Assembly: GCF_000950575.1 (NCBI RefSeq)
Contig: NZ_CP011005.1
Coordinates: 2,480,001-2,544,000 of the forward strand
Source of the DNA: Psychromicrobium lacuslunae
GTDB taxonomy: Bacteria; Actinomycetota; Actinomycetes; Actinomycetales; Micrococcaceae
Length of the DNA stretch: 64,000 bases
Reading direction: 5' to 3'
Part shown: positions 52,144 through 60,454 of the stretch, in pieces
Layout: each line of letters opens with the position of its first letter
How positions within the stretch are numbered: position 1 is the stretch's first letter
Translations under genes and position numbers: made by a program
The notes under the pieces: generated by a model
Seen by the model: the letters and a program-made list of their open reading frames with translations, nothing else
What the model was told of the DNA's origin: nothing
Databases searched by the model: none

Positions 52144-53016
52144 CTATTTCGGATCGACCTGCGGCTGACCGATTTCGGTGCGCACCGCGAATAACTCCGG
52201 AAAGAAGGTAAGTTCCAGCGCTCGTTGCAGGAAACCGACGCCCGAGGAACCACCGGTGCCGGTTTTCATCCCGATGGTGCGCAACACCGTCTTCATGTGC
52301 CGGAACCGCCAGAGTTGGAAATTATCTTCCAAATCAACGAGCTCCTCACAGGCCTCATAGAGATCCCAGTAGTCCTCGGTGTTCTCGTAAACGATTCGGT
52401 AGATCTCCACTAGATCCTGGGAAAAGACGTGAGCTTTAGTCACGTCTCGGTCAAGCAGTTCGGCCGGGACTGGAAACCCCCTTCGAGCGAGTAAACGAAT
52501 GAACTCATCGTAAATACTGGTCTCGGCGAGCACCGAGCTAAGCAATTCCTGCGCTTCTGGATCACCTCGAAAAACCTTGATCATGCCAGCATTCTTATTG
52601 CCGAGCAGGAACTCAACCGCGCGGTATTGATAGGACTGGAATCCGGAGGAAGCCCCCAGGTCGCCTCTGAACTGCGCGTATTCGGTGGGCGTCAAAGTGG
52701 CCAGCACACTCCACTGTTCGGTCAGTGAGCGCTGGATGTGTTTGATCCGGGCGATGCATTTCATCGCCATCCGCAAATCGTCCTGCTGCAGGGAAAGCCG
52801 CACCGTGCGTAGCTCGTGAAGCACCAATTTAAGCCACAGCTCAGAAGTCTGGTGCTGAATGATGAAGAGCATCTCGTCATGATGCTCCGGCACGCTCACC
52901 GGATGCTGTGCACTGAGCAACTCGTCCAAGGCCAGGTAGCTGCCGTAGCTCATCTTGTCTCGGAAATCAGTCTCGATGCCGGATTCCAGACTTCGGGTGT
53001 TCTTTTTGACAGTCAC
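52144..53016 (-). CDS. kynA: Tryptophan 2,3-dioxygenase
   Basis: The 290-residue protein is a heme-dependent dioxygenase that opens the tryptophan ring to N-formylkynurenine. It has [55 protein letters not shown] and the heme-His region [19 protein letters not shown] with the substrate loop [11 protein letters not shown]. No kynureninase or formamidase gene is adjacent. It is the first gene of a pair with dcd and is divergent from a flavin monooxygenase, with dyads between them at 53096-53127. Confidence 0.96.
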   Translation of the reverse strand: MTVKKNTRSLESGIETDFRDKMSYGSYLALDELLSAQHPVSVPEHHDEMLFIIQHQTSELWLKLVLHELRTVRLSLQQDDLRMAMKCIARIKHIQRSLTEQWSVLATLTPTEYAQFRGDLGASSGFQSYQYRAVEFLLGNKNAGMIKVFRGDPEAQELLSSVLAETSIYDEFIRLLARRGFPVPAELLDRDVTKAHVFSQDLVEIYRIVYENTEDYWDLYEACEELVDLEDNFQLWRFRHMKTVLRTIGMKTGTGGSSGVGFLQRALELTFFPELFAVRTEIGQPQVDPK

Positions 53017-53095
53017 CTCACCAGGGTACGCCGCAGCCTCCTCGTGCCCTGAATTCAGAATCGCAAGGGCATAAAAACCCCGTCAAATCAGCAGT

Positions 53096-53127
53096 TTGTG
53101 GCACTTCCCACAAGAGAACCATTCTCA
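53096..53127. promoter_or_regulatory. Two adjacent dyads between kynA and the flavin monooxygenase
   Basis: TTGTGG-N6-CCACAA (53096-53113) abuts and shares its last A with AGAGAA-CCA-TTCTCA (53113-53127). The second matches the dyad TGAGAA-N3-TTCTCA at 16224-16238 except for one base and resembles Fur/Zur operators. Either may control the divergent genes. Confidence 0.4.
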
Positions 53128-53184
53128 ACACTTTCGGCTCTAGAGTGTGGTTGGTCCGAATCAGAATCAACGGCGGAGGATGCT

Positions 53185-54417
53185 ATGACCGAAACACCCA
53201 CAGAGCACGAGATTGTCATCATCGGCGCCGGCCACTCCGGCCTCTCACTGGCCTGGGAACTAAAGCAGCGCGGCCTCCGGGCGACCATCCTGGAACGGCA
53301 TAGCGCCATGTACGCCTGGCACCAGCTGCGCTGGGATAATTTCACCCTGGTGACGCCGAACTGGATGTGTCAGCTGCCGGGTTATCACTATCAGGGGCAG
53401 GACCCGGACGGTTTCATGACCAAGGACGAGGTCTGCGAGTGGCTACAAGGGTACGTCGGACTGGTCGACGCCGACCTCCGGGAAGGTGTTGACGTCGAGT
53501 CGGTGCAACAAGACGAGGATGGCCTGCTGCTGCGCACCAATCAGGGCGATATTCGCGCCCGGTCGGTGGTGGTCAGCACCGGCGGCGCCTTCCAATTGCC
53601 GCGCATCCCCGATTACGCCGCCCAGCTGCCTACTGAGATCAAGCAATTCCACTCCCTCGACTACCGGAACGCCGCCCAGCTCCCGCCGGGCGCCGTACTG
53701 GTAGTTGGCTCGGCGCAGTCTGGTGCACAAATCGCCGAGGACTTGATGCTGGAAGGCCGGGAGGTCCACCTCGCGGTGGGCAGCGCGGTCCGGGTCTCCC
53801 GGTTCTACCGAGGTCGCGATGTGTTGGACTGGCTGGACCAGATCTGGCGAGCAGGACTGCTGAGTGAAGCGCTGGGCCGCGGGCAGATCACCACCTCGCC
53901 CTACGTCACGGGTCGCGACGGCGGGCGCGATATCAATCTCTACGACTTCGCCGAACGCGGGATGAAGCTCTACGGCCGAATCGAGCAGCTTCTGGGCGGC
54001 CGAGCGCGGTTCAGCTCCGGCCTTAACAATTCCTTAGAAGCCGCCGAAGCCTTCAATAACGGTTTCAAGGACTTGGTCGATGTCTTCGTGCAGCAACAAG
54101 GAATCGAAGCACCGGAGGAAGGCCGGGGCCGAGCGCGCCAGGCACTCGTGGAACCACCGGAACTCGATCTGCTCGGCAGCGGAATTAGCAGTGTAATCTG
54201 GGCCACCGGCCTACGCGCTGACTATCGTTGGCTCGGTCCGGAGGTGGTCGATCGGGATGGTCAGATCCAGCACCACAACGGCGCCACCGCAGTCCCTGGT
54301 CTTTACTATTACCGGGCCGCTGGGTTGTTGGGTGCAAACACTAATTGGTTTGATCCGCTGCCTATCGACCTGCGGGGCCTGGTTGAACAACTGCTTACCG
54401 AGAGCAACGTCCGCTAA
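53185..54417 (+). CDS. FAD-dependent monooxygenase-like flavoprotein (CzcO type)
   Basis: From ATG 53185 (ribosome site GGCGGAGG) the protein has 410 residues; the longer frame start at 53098 covers the promoter dyads and is rejected. The FAD-binding motif IIGAGHSGLSLAWEL is at the N-terminus, and the NADPH Rossmann VVGSAQSGAQIAEDL lies near residue 170. A conserved YAWHQLRWDNFTLVTPNW occurs near 40-57. This layout fits flavin monooxygenases related to CzcO and to putative flavoproteins. The substrate is unknown. It faces the cholesterol oxidase gene across a strong hairpin. Confidence 0.88.
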   Translation: MTETPTEHEIVIIGAGHSGLSLAWELKQRGLRATILERHSAMYAWHQLRWDNFTLVTPNWMCQLPGYHYQGQDPDGFMTKDEVCEWLQGYVGLVDADLREGVDVESVQQDEDGLLLRTNQGDIRARSVVVSTGGAFQLPRIPDYAAQLPTEIKQFHSLDYRNAAQLPPGAVLVVGSAQSGAQIAEDLMLEGREVHLAVGSAVRVSRFYRGRDVLDWLDQIWRAGLLSEALGRGQITTSPYVTGRDGGRDINLYDFAERGMKLYGRIEQLLGGRARFSSGLNNSLEAAEAFNNGFKDLVDVFVQQQGIEAPEEGRGRARQALVEPPELDLLGSGISSVIWATGLRADYRWLGPEVVDRDGQIQHHNGATAVPGLYYYRAAGLLGANTNWFDPLPIDLRGLVEQLLTESNVR

Positions 54418-54460
54418 TCCTAGCGGCCGATGATCCCCGGAAGTTGAAGATCTTCACGGC

Positions 54461-54506
54461 GCGGCCGCCGTGGTTCGTGCTGTTTGGCACGAACCACGGC
54501 GGCCGC
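54461..54506. terminator. Strong 20-bp hairpin between convergent genes
   Basis: Arms at 54461-54480 and 54487-54506 are perfect 20-base inverted repeats around a six-base loop (TGTTTG). It sits between the stop codons of the monooxygenase and the cholesterol oxidase and probably terminates both, although no T tract follows. Confidence 0.7.
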
Positions 54507-54518
54507 GTGGCTGTGAAG

Positions 54519-56201
54519 CTAGTTCAGCAACTGATCAATCAGCGGATTACTGAATAAGCGGTGCGGATCGTACTTATTGAGCGTGCTGACCGTCCAGTCC
54601 CATTCGGGCAAGGTTGCCGGTATCTCGTCCTGCATCGCTGTGGTATCGGTCCAAGCGCCGGCCGGGGTATGCGCAAACCGCTTAGCCCATTCCGGGCGAG
54701 CGACGCCGAGTTCCGCGGGCAGCCTCCTGAAGTACTGCTCCAGTTCGGAGTAGAACTCATTTTGATGCGGGGTGTCAGGCAGTGTGACTAGATCGAGCCA
54801 GACCGCGATGTCCCATTCCGGATGACCTTCCACGGGTCGAGCGGCAGAGAGCGCTGGAGCTTCCGCGCCCGGGACATCGATCTGAGTCGGATCATCAACG
54901 CCGGTGATCCGGATCTCCAGGGCACTATTGACCGGGAACTTGCCCTGCGCTTGATACTCGGCGAGTTTCGCGGAATAGAAGCTGGTGAAATCGTGCACTA
55001 CCTTTTGTAAGTTCGCCCGACTGGTCACCACCGCGTGACTGCCGGCAGTCACTCGCAGCGTGGTTGGCTTCACCCAATTCAGGAAGTTCTTCGACTTACC
55101 CCACATATCCCGGGCACCGAGCGCGGTCAGACCGGTATCGGTGGCGAGCAGAATAGCGTTACCGAAAGCCGGAGCTACCCAGTCCTGCCCGGCGACCAAC
55201 TGTCCCAGCAACTGTGGCACCGGGGTAGGCAGATTATCGGCGAAGAGATAGTTATAGGGCGTCAAGGTCGGCCTAGAGAGCAGTGGCCGGTTCGGACTGG
55301 GTTCCCAGATCTGCACCCAAGGCCGATCGGTGAAGGCGTACCAGATGATGCCAACCCGGCCATAGGCGTCAATGAGCTTGCTCAATGAACGATCCGTCAC
55401 GGCTTCCGGAGCAGCGAATAGTTCACTGCTGGCTATGTCTGTCCGATTCCGGCAACGAATGTTGTAGTCATCAACCACCTGGAGCACCACCTCGGTGATG
55501 AAAGCCCTGCCGAGGTGGGTGAGGAAAGCTTTACATTCGGTGTCAGAACGGCTGAAGGTCCGCTCCTGGTATCGCCCGGATGCCTGATCCCAAACCACTG
55601 CGGTGAGCTCCACCACCAGGTTACTTACGGTGCCGAAGTTCTGCCCCGGGAGCGGTTTCTCGCCGAGCGCTGGCAGCGCCGTGCCGTGCCCATTAATAGC
55701 CAACGCCCCGGCCACGGTGATTCCGCCCGGCGCGGGAGTCGCCACCAGACTGAAATTCTTGCTCGAGAGGTAAGAGAGCAAATTCTCCATCGAGGCACCG
55801 GCCTGGACTCGCACCCGCCGGCTGCCCACTAGTGACATTGCGGTTAACGCCTTGGTGGTATCCAGCAGAATCACCTTGCTATCGGCGGCAGTGCCGGTAG
55901 CCACGGTCAGCGGCGACCAGGTATGTCGATAGCCTTGAGCACGCACCGTGTAGCCGTGCTGATGCGCCCAATTCACCACCGCGACGACGTCCGCGCTCTG
56001 ACGCGGCACGCACGTCCAGAGTGCGTCGGTGACCACCACGCCGTCCCAGTTTCGATAAACCTCGCGATGCACCGGAACAGCGGCCGGAAAATCGGCCAGA
56101 CCCTCGGCAGCACTCGCAGGAGTTTCCACTCCGATAAAAACAAATGCACCAGCTGCTGCTGATGCCCCCAAAAATCCTCGGCGACTAACTCCTTGAACCA
56201 C
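54519..56201 (-). CDS. Cholesterol oxidase, class II (VAO-type), Tat-exported
   Basis: The 560-residue protein has a Tat signal (SRRGFLGASAAAGAF) ending near residue 31. A VAO-type FAD domain follows, with AQGYRHTWSPLTV, where His93 is the expected covalent FAD attachment site, and TPAPGGITVAGALAINGHGT. A cholesterol-binding-type C-terminal half includes VAPAFGNAILLATDTGLTAL and NPLIDQLLN at the end. This is the plan of the Brevibacterium sterolicum type II enzyme, which oxidises cholesterol to cholest-4-en-3-one and makes hydrogen peroxide. It is secreted. It lies downstream of a small secreted protein gene, separated by a hairpin. Confidence 0.85.
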   Translation of the reverse strand: MVQGVSRRGFLGASAAAGAFVFIGVETPASAAEGLADFPAAVPVHREVYRNWDGVVVTDALWTCVPRQSADVVAVVNWAHQHGYTVRAQGYRHTWSPLTVATGTAADSKVILLDTTKALTAMSLVGSRRVRVQAGASMENLLSYLSSKNFSLVATPAPGGITVAGALAINGHGTALPALGEKPLPGQNFGTVSNLVVELTAVVWDQASGRYQERTFSRSDTECKAFLTHLGRAFITEVVLQVVDDYNIRCRNRTDIASSELFAAPEAVTDRSLSKLIDAYGRVGIIWYAFTDRPWVQIWEPSPNRPLLSRPTLTPYNYLFADNLPTPVPQLLGQLVAGQDWVAPAFGNAILLATDTGLTALGARDMWGKSKNFLNWVKPTTLRVTAGSHAVVTSRANLQKVVHDFTSFYSAKLAEYQAQGKFPVNSALEIRITGVDDPTQIDVPGAEAPALSAARPVEGHPEWDIAVWLDLVTLPDTPHQNEFYSELEQYFRRLPAELGVARPEWAKRFAHTPAGAWTDTTAMQDEIPATLPEWDWTVSTLNKYDPHRLFSNPLIDQLLN

Positions 56202-56220
56202 ATTTACTCCTATCGTTAGA

Positions 56221-56258
56221 AGTGTTGTCTGGGCAGAAATTTCCGCCCAGACAACACT
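56221..56258. terminator. Hairpin between the small secreted protein and cholesterol oxidase genes
   Basis: Arms AGTGTTGTCTGGGC (56221-56234) and GCCCAGACAACACT (56245-56258) are perfect. It lies 27 bases after the secreted protein stop codon and 19 bases upstream of the cholesterol oxidase ATG, so it is either a terminator or a leader structure of the oxidase gene. Confidence 0.55.
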
Positions 56259-56285
56259 TTGCTGGGCATTACCCCGAGTTAGCGA

Positions 56286-56729
56286 CTATGAACGTGCCGA
56301 GGCACAAAAAGAAAGAATGTCGCCAAGGGTCGCCGGAATGTGAAAAGTGGTGTCATTGATGGCGTAAACCGGGATCTGCAGGAAATCCTTCAGTAGCAGC
56401 TTCAACGCCTCGGCCGGGTTCAGGCTGAGCAAAGCCTTAGCCAGAGCCGCCGGATTTTCGGTCAGGTACTTAGCAATATCCTTGCCGTGATCGGTAAAGT
56501 TCGCATTGAGCCAGCTCAGCAATTTCAGCGGCTGACACAGCGGAATAATAGCCAGCGCCTCGTCATGACTCGGCGCCCACACGCCATCTCCAATGGTTGC
56601 CCGCGGCGCAGGCTGCGATACCTTGGCAACAGTAGCGACCGGAGCAGCAGTAGCGGCGGGCGCAAGTGCCAACGAAGCAGCAACCAAAACAGCCCCGGCC
56701 ACACCAGATCGATAAATAACCTTTTTCAT
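56286..56729 (-). CDS. Small secreted helical protein of unknown function
   Basis: The 147-residue protein has a clear Sec signal (KKVIYRSGVAGAVLVAASLA, cut near ATAAP). The mature part is mostly helical with two cysteines (PLCQPLKLLSW and SFCASARS) that may form a disulfide, and a repeated Leu pattern (ALAKALLSLNPAEALKLLLK). The layout of a short secreted helical protein with two Cys recalls actinobacterial hemophore-like proteins, but this is only a loose resemblance. A 19-base palindrome lies 27 bases upstream of its ATG, within the likely promoter. No family is assigned. Confidence 0.72.
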   Translation of the reverse strand: MKKVIYRSGVAGAVLVAASLALAPAATAAPVATVAKVSQPAPRATIGDGVWAPSHDEALAIIPLCQPLKLLSWLNANFTDHGKDIAKYLTENPAALAKALLSLNPAEALKLLLKDFLQIPVYAINDTTFHIPATLGDILSFCASARS

Positions 56730-56755
56730 TTTCTCCCCTAGATTTTTAATACTCA

Positions 56756-56774
56756 GTTAGGAAGCTTTCCTAAC
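56756..56774. promoter_or_regulatory. Operator-like palindrome upstream of the secreted protein gene
   Basis: GTTAGGAA-GCT-TTCCTAAC is a perfect eight-base dyad about 30 bases from the ATG. On the reverse strand it lies between TTGTTA and TATTAA, which may be promoter boxes. The TTAGG/CCTAA ends recall DtxR/IdeR iron boxes, but the gap between half sites is two bases shorter. Confidence 0.5.
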
Positions 56775-56988
56775 AATATTGATATTATTTACTGACAAAC
56801 ACAGCCAGGGAGAAAAGCAGCTCCCCCCAAGCTGCATGCTTATTCTGCGGGAGAAATTCGGCAAATGCAACTCAAATATTTAAATTGAAAAGAATGCACC
56901 TTAGGGTAATTTTCTGAAATATGACTGAAAATTATCTGGGAGATTAATGGAAGCGCGAGCGGCCCTCGCTCATCGAGGTAAATGTCAG

Positions 56989-57738
56989 CTACTCGCCGGG
57001 CTCCTGCAGAAAGTCCAACCCGGCTTGCACTGCCTGAATCGCCTCCTGATCAACCAGCACATTGAAGTGTCCGGAACCGCGGAGCACCGTCTCTTGAGCG
57101 CCTTCAAGTCCCGGGTTATCAGGAATAAGTGGGTCGAAACGAGGCAAGATCGAGATGATTCGCGCGTTGACCTCGGAGCTAGCCTGCAGTCCTGTGATGG
57201 TTTGATGGCTCGCGGCGAACTCATTCAAGGTCTTGCCTAGCAAGCGGTGCGCCAGCCGGGAACCGCCAAAGGGGGTGGCGATGGCGACCATACCAAGAAT
57301 TTTCGGTTCGGGCGCTGAGGCAGTCAGGTTATTGATCATCAATTGCTTGCCAACCAAGCCTCCTTTGCTGTGCGCCACCAGGAGCACCCGTTCTCGGCGC
57401 CCCTGCGCCTCGGCACGGATGCCAAACTCCCGAAGCAACTGCTCAACCAGCTGCGCGGTGGCCAAAACCGGCCGCCGATTGTGTCCCAGCGCCGGCACCG
57501 GGAGCACTCGGTATCCCTGCGCATGAAGCGTTTTGGCCAGCGGAGCCATGAAATGCCAGGTCTCATAGACCCCGGGCAATAAGACGATCAGCGGTCGGGT
57601 TTCCTCGGCTTGCGCGAAAGCTGCCGGGCTGAGCCGAGAAAAAACAGAACTCAGCTGCCACCAGCTGGCCCGCAAATAGTCGGCGCTCCAGTGGCGTAAT
57701 TTCCAGCTAGCGGCTTCGCCTCGCTTGGGCGATTTCAT
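56989..57738 (-). CDS. Alpha/beta hydrolase (lipase-like)
   Basis: The 249-residue protein has a lipase-type fold: PLIVLLPGVYETWHFMAPLA, then the nucleophile elbow VAHSKGGLVGK (Ser near residue 124), and a final RGSGHFNVLVDQ with the catalytic His. No signal peptide is obvious, but an N-terminal hydrophobic patch (residues 25-45) could bind membrane. It overlaps the next hydrolase gene by four bases, in the same direction. Such pairs of hydrolases may act on lipids, but no substrate can be named. Confidence 0.85.
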   Translation of the reverse strand: MKSPKRGEAASWKLRHWSADYLRASWWQLSSVFSRLSPAAFAQAEETRPLIVLLPGVYETWHFMAPLAKTLHAQGYRVLPVPALGHNRRPVLATAQLVEQLLREFGIRAEAQGRRERVLLVAHSKGGLVGKQLMINNLTASAPEPKILGMVAIATPFGGSRLAHRLLGKTLNEFAASHQTITGLQASSEVNARIISILPRFDPLIPDNPGLEGAQETVLRGSGHFNVLVDQEAIQAVQAGLDFLQEPGE

Positions 57739-58523
57739 TCGCGAACAAAGCCGTAAATCATCCGAGCTACCGGCTCCGCCGCCGTGATCATCGCCTCGTG
57801 CCCACGACCCTCAGCCTCCAGCATGATGGCGCCTGGAATTAGATCGGTAACCTGCTGAACCCAACCCCGCGGACACACCCAGTCCTCCGATCCCCTGATC
57901 ACCAACGTCGGGGTGCTTATTCGGGGCGCAATCAGTTCAATCCGATGTTCCAGCATGGTGCGGAACTTCTTCAGGAACCAGCGCGGACCAGCCTTTGCAT
58001 ACAGCACTAAGCCGACCAAGCCCACCATTGGCGACTCCCCCCACAGGTCTTGCAGCATTCTCAGCGTCTGTTGCCACATGCTGCGCTCCTGGGCATTTAC
58101 CGTCGGGGCTATCAATACCAGCTGGGAAACCAGTTCCGGGTGTCGTGCCGCGACTTCGGCAACCACCTGGGTACCCATTGAATGGCCGACCAGGATCTGC
58201 GGGCCGGACCGTTCGGCGAGGCACTCGGCCAACAAATCCGCTAGCTCCGGCATCGGTAGCGACTCGGCTGGCTCCGGGGAGTCTCCAAAGCCTGGCAGAT
58301 CAACTGTGACCACATTGAAGGACTTCAGCAACTCATCGCGCAGCAGACCAAAATATTGCTGCCCCATGCCAATACCGTGGATCAGCACAACCGTCTGCAT
58401 CGCTGGATCGCCCCAGGAAGTGGATATCAGTTGATGATCACCACGGCGGAATTTGGTAATCTCACCCTCACCGTTCCGGCCACGGTTGTCCCGGAAAGAC
58501 TGACGCCACCGCCGCAAAGTCAC
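57735..58523 (-). CDS. Alpha/beta hydrolase
   Basis: The 262-residue protein has VVLIHGIGMGQQYFG (oxyanion region), VVTVDLPGFGDS, the nucleophile elbow LVGHSMGTQV (Ser near residue 115), the acid loop RGSEDWVCPRGW, and EGRGHEAMITA with the catalytic His. The start at 58523 leaves about 20 unfolded N-terminal residues, so an internal start is possible. It overlaps the lipase-like gene by four bases and lies upstream of it. The two presumably act together. The reverse-strand upstream region (58524-58728) holds no other clear feature before the tRNA. Confidence 0.85.
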   Translation of the reverse strand: MTLRRWRQSFRDNRGRNGEGEITKFRRGDHQLISTSWGDPAMQTVVLIHGIGMGQQYFGLLRDELLKSFNVVTVDLPGFGDSPEPAESLPMPELADLLAECLAERSGPQILVGHSMGTQVVAEVAARHPELVSQLVLIAPTVNAQERSMWQQTLRMLQDLWGESPMVGLVGLVLYAKAGPRWFLKKFRTMLEHRIELIAPRISTPTLVIRGSEDWVCPRGWVQQVTDLIPGAIMLEAEGRGHEAMITAAEPVARMIYGFVRE

Positions 58524-58728
58524 CGCCCGCTCTCTATGCTCTTCGTTTTCGCCTTCGCCTGCTCGCTCTTGCGCCCAACGCTAGCTGACCTTGGCAAGTT
58601 TGTGCGAGCTGCTTAAACAGTAACTGGCAGCGCTGCTCCGCTTCCCCAGAACCCAGGCTGCACCAGCAACCGGGAAAACTCGGCTATGCTGGTTTCCGGG
58701 ATATTTCGGTACTGACCGAAAATGCTAT

Positions 58729-58802
58729 GCGGGCGTAGCTCAATGGTAGAGCGCTAGCTTCCCAAGCTCGATACGCGGGTTCGATTCCCGTCGCCCGCTC
58801 CA
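58729..58802 (+). tRNA. tRNA-Gly (CCC)
   Basis: The 74-base sequence folds into a cloverleaf: GCGGGCG/CGCCCGC acceptor stem, D-arm GCTC...GAGC, anticodon loop TTCCCAA (anticodon CCC), T-arm GCGGG TTCGATT CCCGT, and an encoded CCA end. The anticodon stem has one T-C mismatch. CCC reads the GGG glycine codon. Confidence 0.95.
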
Positions 58803-58834
58803 GTTCTCTCGTTTCCCCGCCGCAGCGTGCAGAC

Positions 58835-60283
58835 TTAGCGTTGCACGATGCGCAGCACGTCGGCCGGTCGCCAGAAACGCAAGTTCACTTTGAGCATTAA
58901 TTCGCCGCGCCTGGCCAGAATTATTCCCACCACGAGGGCCGCGAGGGCTGGCACACTGCCAGAAAGCAGCAAGGTCAGCTGAGGCCCGAGGTGCTCGGCC
59001 GCCCAGCCGATCAGCAAGCCGCCCAGGGCTTGACCGCCGATCAACACCATCACGTAGAGGCTCATCACCCGGCCTCTGATCTGCATATTAGTGGAGATCT
59101 GCACGAGCTGATTGGCTCCGGTAAGGAACATTAGCGAGGCGAACCCAGCGATCACCATGACCGCCGAGAAGCTCCACATCGACGGCATCAAAGCGGCGAC
59201 CACCAGGGCAGCCCCGTAGGCTCCCGCGCTGATCACCACCGAACGCAGCCGCAGTTCGCGCCGCCGCGTGGAAGCCAGCGCACCAATCAACGCCCCTACC
59301 GCCACCAGGGTGTTGAGTAAGCCGTAACCACCAGCGCCCGAGTTAAAAACATGGTCGGCGAAGGCCGCCATCATCACCGGTAGACTCAGCGCGAAAACGG
59401 CGACGAAGCTGGCCATAATGGTGGAGTACAGAATGGCCGGCTTGCGCACCAGGTATCTTGCTCCCTCGGCGAGCATCCCTTTGGACCTGGGGGCCGGGGC
59501 GGAGCGCACCAGATCCGAGCCCTTCATCACGGCGAGCATCGTGACAGTGAAGACACAGGCCACCGCGTTCACCACGAAGGCCCAGCCGCCACCGACAGCG
59601 GTGAGCATAATGCCAGCAATGGCTGGCCCGATCATGCCGCCAAGCTGGAAGATCGAAGAGTTAATGCTAATCGCGTTGCGCAGCTGAACCGGCCCGACCA
59701 GTTCATTGACGAATACTTGACGAGCCGGTTGATCAACCACGGTGACCAGCCCGAGCACGAAAGCCACTAAATAGACATGCCAGACTTGCAATGCGCCGCT
59801 CAAGGAAAGTACTGCCATCACCACCGCGAGCACTCCGGCAGCTGATTGGGCAATCACCAGCAGGGCGCGCTTAGAAAACCGATCCGCCAGCACCCCGCCC
59901 CAGGGTCCGAGCAGCAGTGTGGGCGCAAACTGCAGGGCCACGGTAATCCCGACCGCGGTCACCGAGCCAGAGAGTTGCAGCACAATCCAGTCCTGGGCGA
60001 TCCGCTGCATCCACAAAGCGATCACCGCGACGAAGTGAGCCATCGTGAAATAGCGGTAGTTGCGGATCGCGAAGGCCGCGAAGGTGTCTTTGAAGCCCTT
60101 GTTCGCCCGCACAATGCTGATCGGCGCAGTCACTCCCGGATCAGTTACTTCGCGATCAGTTGCCGCATCAGGGGCAGCAGCACTCACTGCGGGCGGGTCA
60201 AGCTGCACCGCTACCCGGCGCGAGGATTCGTCATGGGTGTGTGGTTTTTGTATGGGCAAAGGGGCGGTTGCAGGGGAAGCCAC
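58835..60283 (-). CDS. MFS exporter (EntS/DHA3-like)
   Basis: The 482-residue protein has a polar N-terminus of about 65 residues, then 12 predicted helices with the loop motif GGVLADRFSKRALLVIAQSA between helices 2 and 3, and QPARQVFVNELVGPVQLRNA in the middle, which is typical of the enterobactin-exporter-like DHA3 group. It likely exports a siderophore, drug or metabolite with proton exchange. It is divergent from a LysR regulator gene, with clear dyads in between at 60364-60410, and that regulator is its probable controller. Confidence 0.9.
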   Translation of the reverse strand: MASPATAPLPIQKPHTHDESSRRVAVQLDPPAVSAAAPDAATDREVTDPGVTAPISIVRANKGFKDTFAAFAIRNYRYFTMAHFVAVIALWMQRIAQDWIVLQLSGSVTAVGITVALQFAPTLLLGPWGGVLADRFSKRALLVIAQSAAGVLAVVMAVLSLSGALQVWHVYLVAFVLGLVTVVDQPARQVFVNELVGPVQLRNAISINSSIFQLGGMIGPAIAGIMLTAVGGGWAFVVNAVACVFTVTMLAVMKGSDLVRSAPAPRSKGMLAEGARYLVRKPAILYSTIMASFVAVFALSLPVMMAAFADHVFNSGAGGYGLLNTLVAVGALIGALASTRRRELRLRSVVISAGAYGAALVVAALMPSMWSFSAVMVIAGFASLMFLTGANQLVQISTNMQIRGRVMSLYVMVLIGGQALGGLLIGWAAEHLGPQLTLLLSGSVPALAALVVGIILARRGELMLKVNLRFWRPADVLRIVQR

Positions 60284-60363
60284 GGAAAAATCCTTGGGTT
60301 GGGGATGCTTTAACGCTACCCAGCTAAAACATCATTCGGAAGGCATATAATCCCTATAACTAC

Positions 60364-60378
60364 TATTACGATCTGTAA
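60364..60378. promoter_or_regulatory. LysR-type operator (ATTAC-N5-GTAAT)
   Basis: ATTAC-GATCT-GTAAT is a perfect dyad fitting the T-N11-A rule for LysR proteins. It lies between the divergent MFS and LysR genes. Confidence 0.5.
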
Positions 60379-60385
60379 TTAGTGG

Positions 60386-60410
60386 GTAGCAATACTAGGT
60401 AGCATTACTA
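60386..60410. repeat. Two direct 12-bp repeats in the LysR-MFS gap
   Basis: TAGCAATACTAG (60386-60397) and TAGCATTACTAG (60399-60410) match in 11 of 12 bases. They follow the ATTAC-N5-GTAAT dyad and may be extra regulator sites. Confidence 0.45.
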
Positions 60411-60454
60411 GGGCCGTATCGGAAGACACTGAGTCAGTCATGACGGGAGCGCTG

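Noticed and set aside
53098-53184. Longer start for the flavin monooxygenase
   Set aside because: The extra codons cover promoter dyads; ATG 53185 has GGCGGAGG and begins just before the FAD motif.
56756-56774. Canonical IdeR/DtxR box
   Set aside because: Spacing between TTAGG and CCTAA is seven bases rather than nine, so it is listed only as operator-like.
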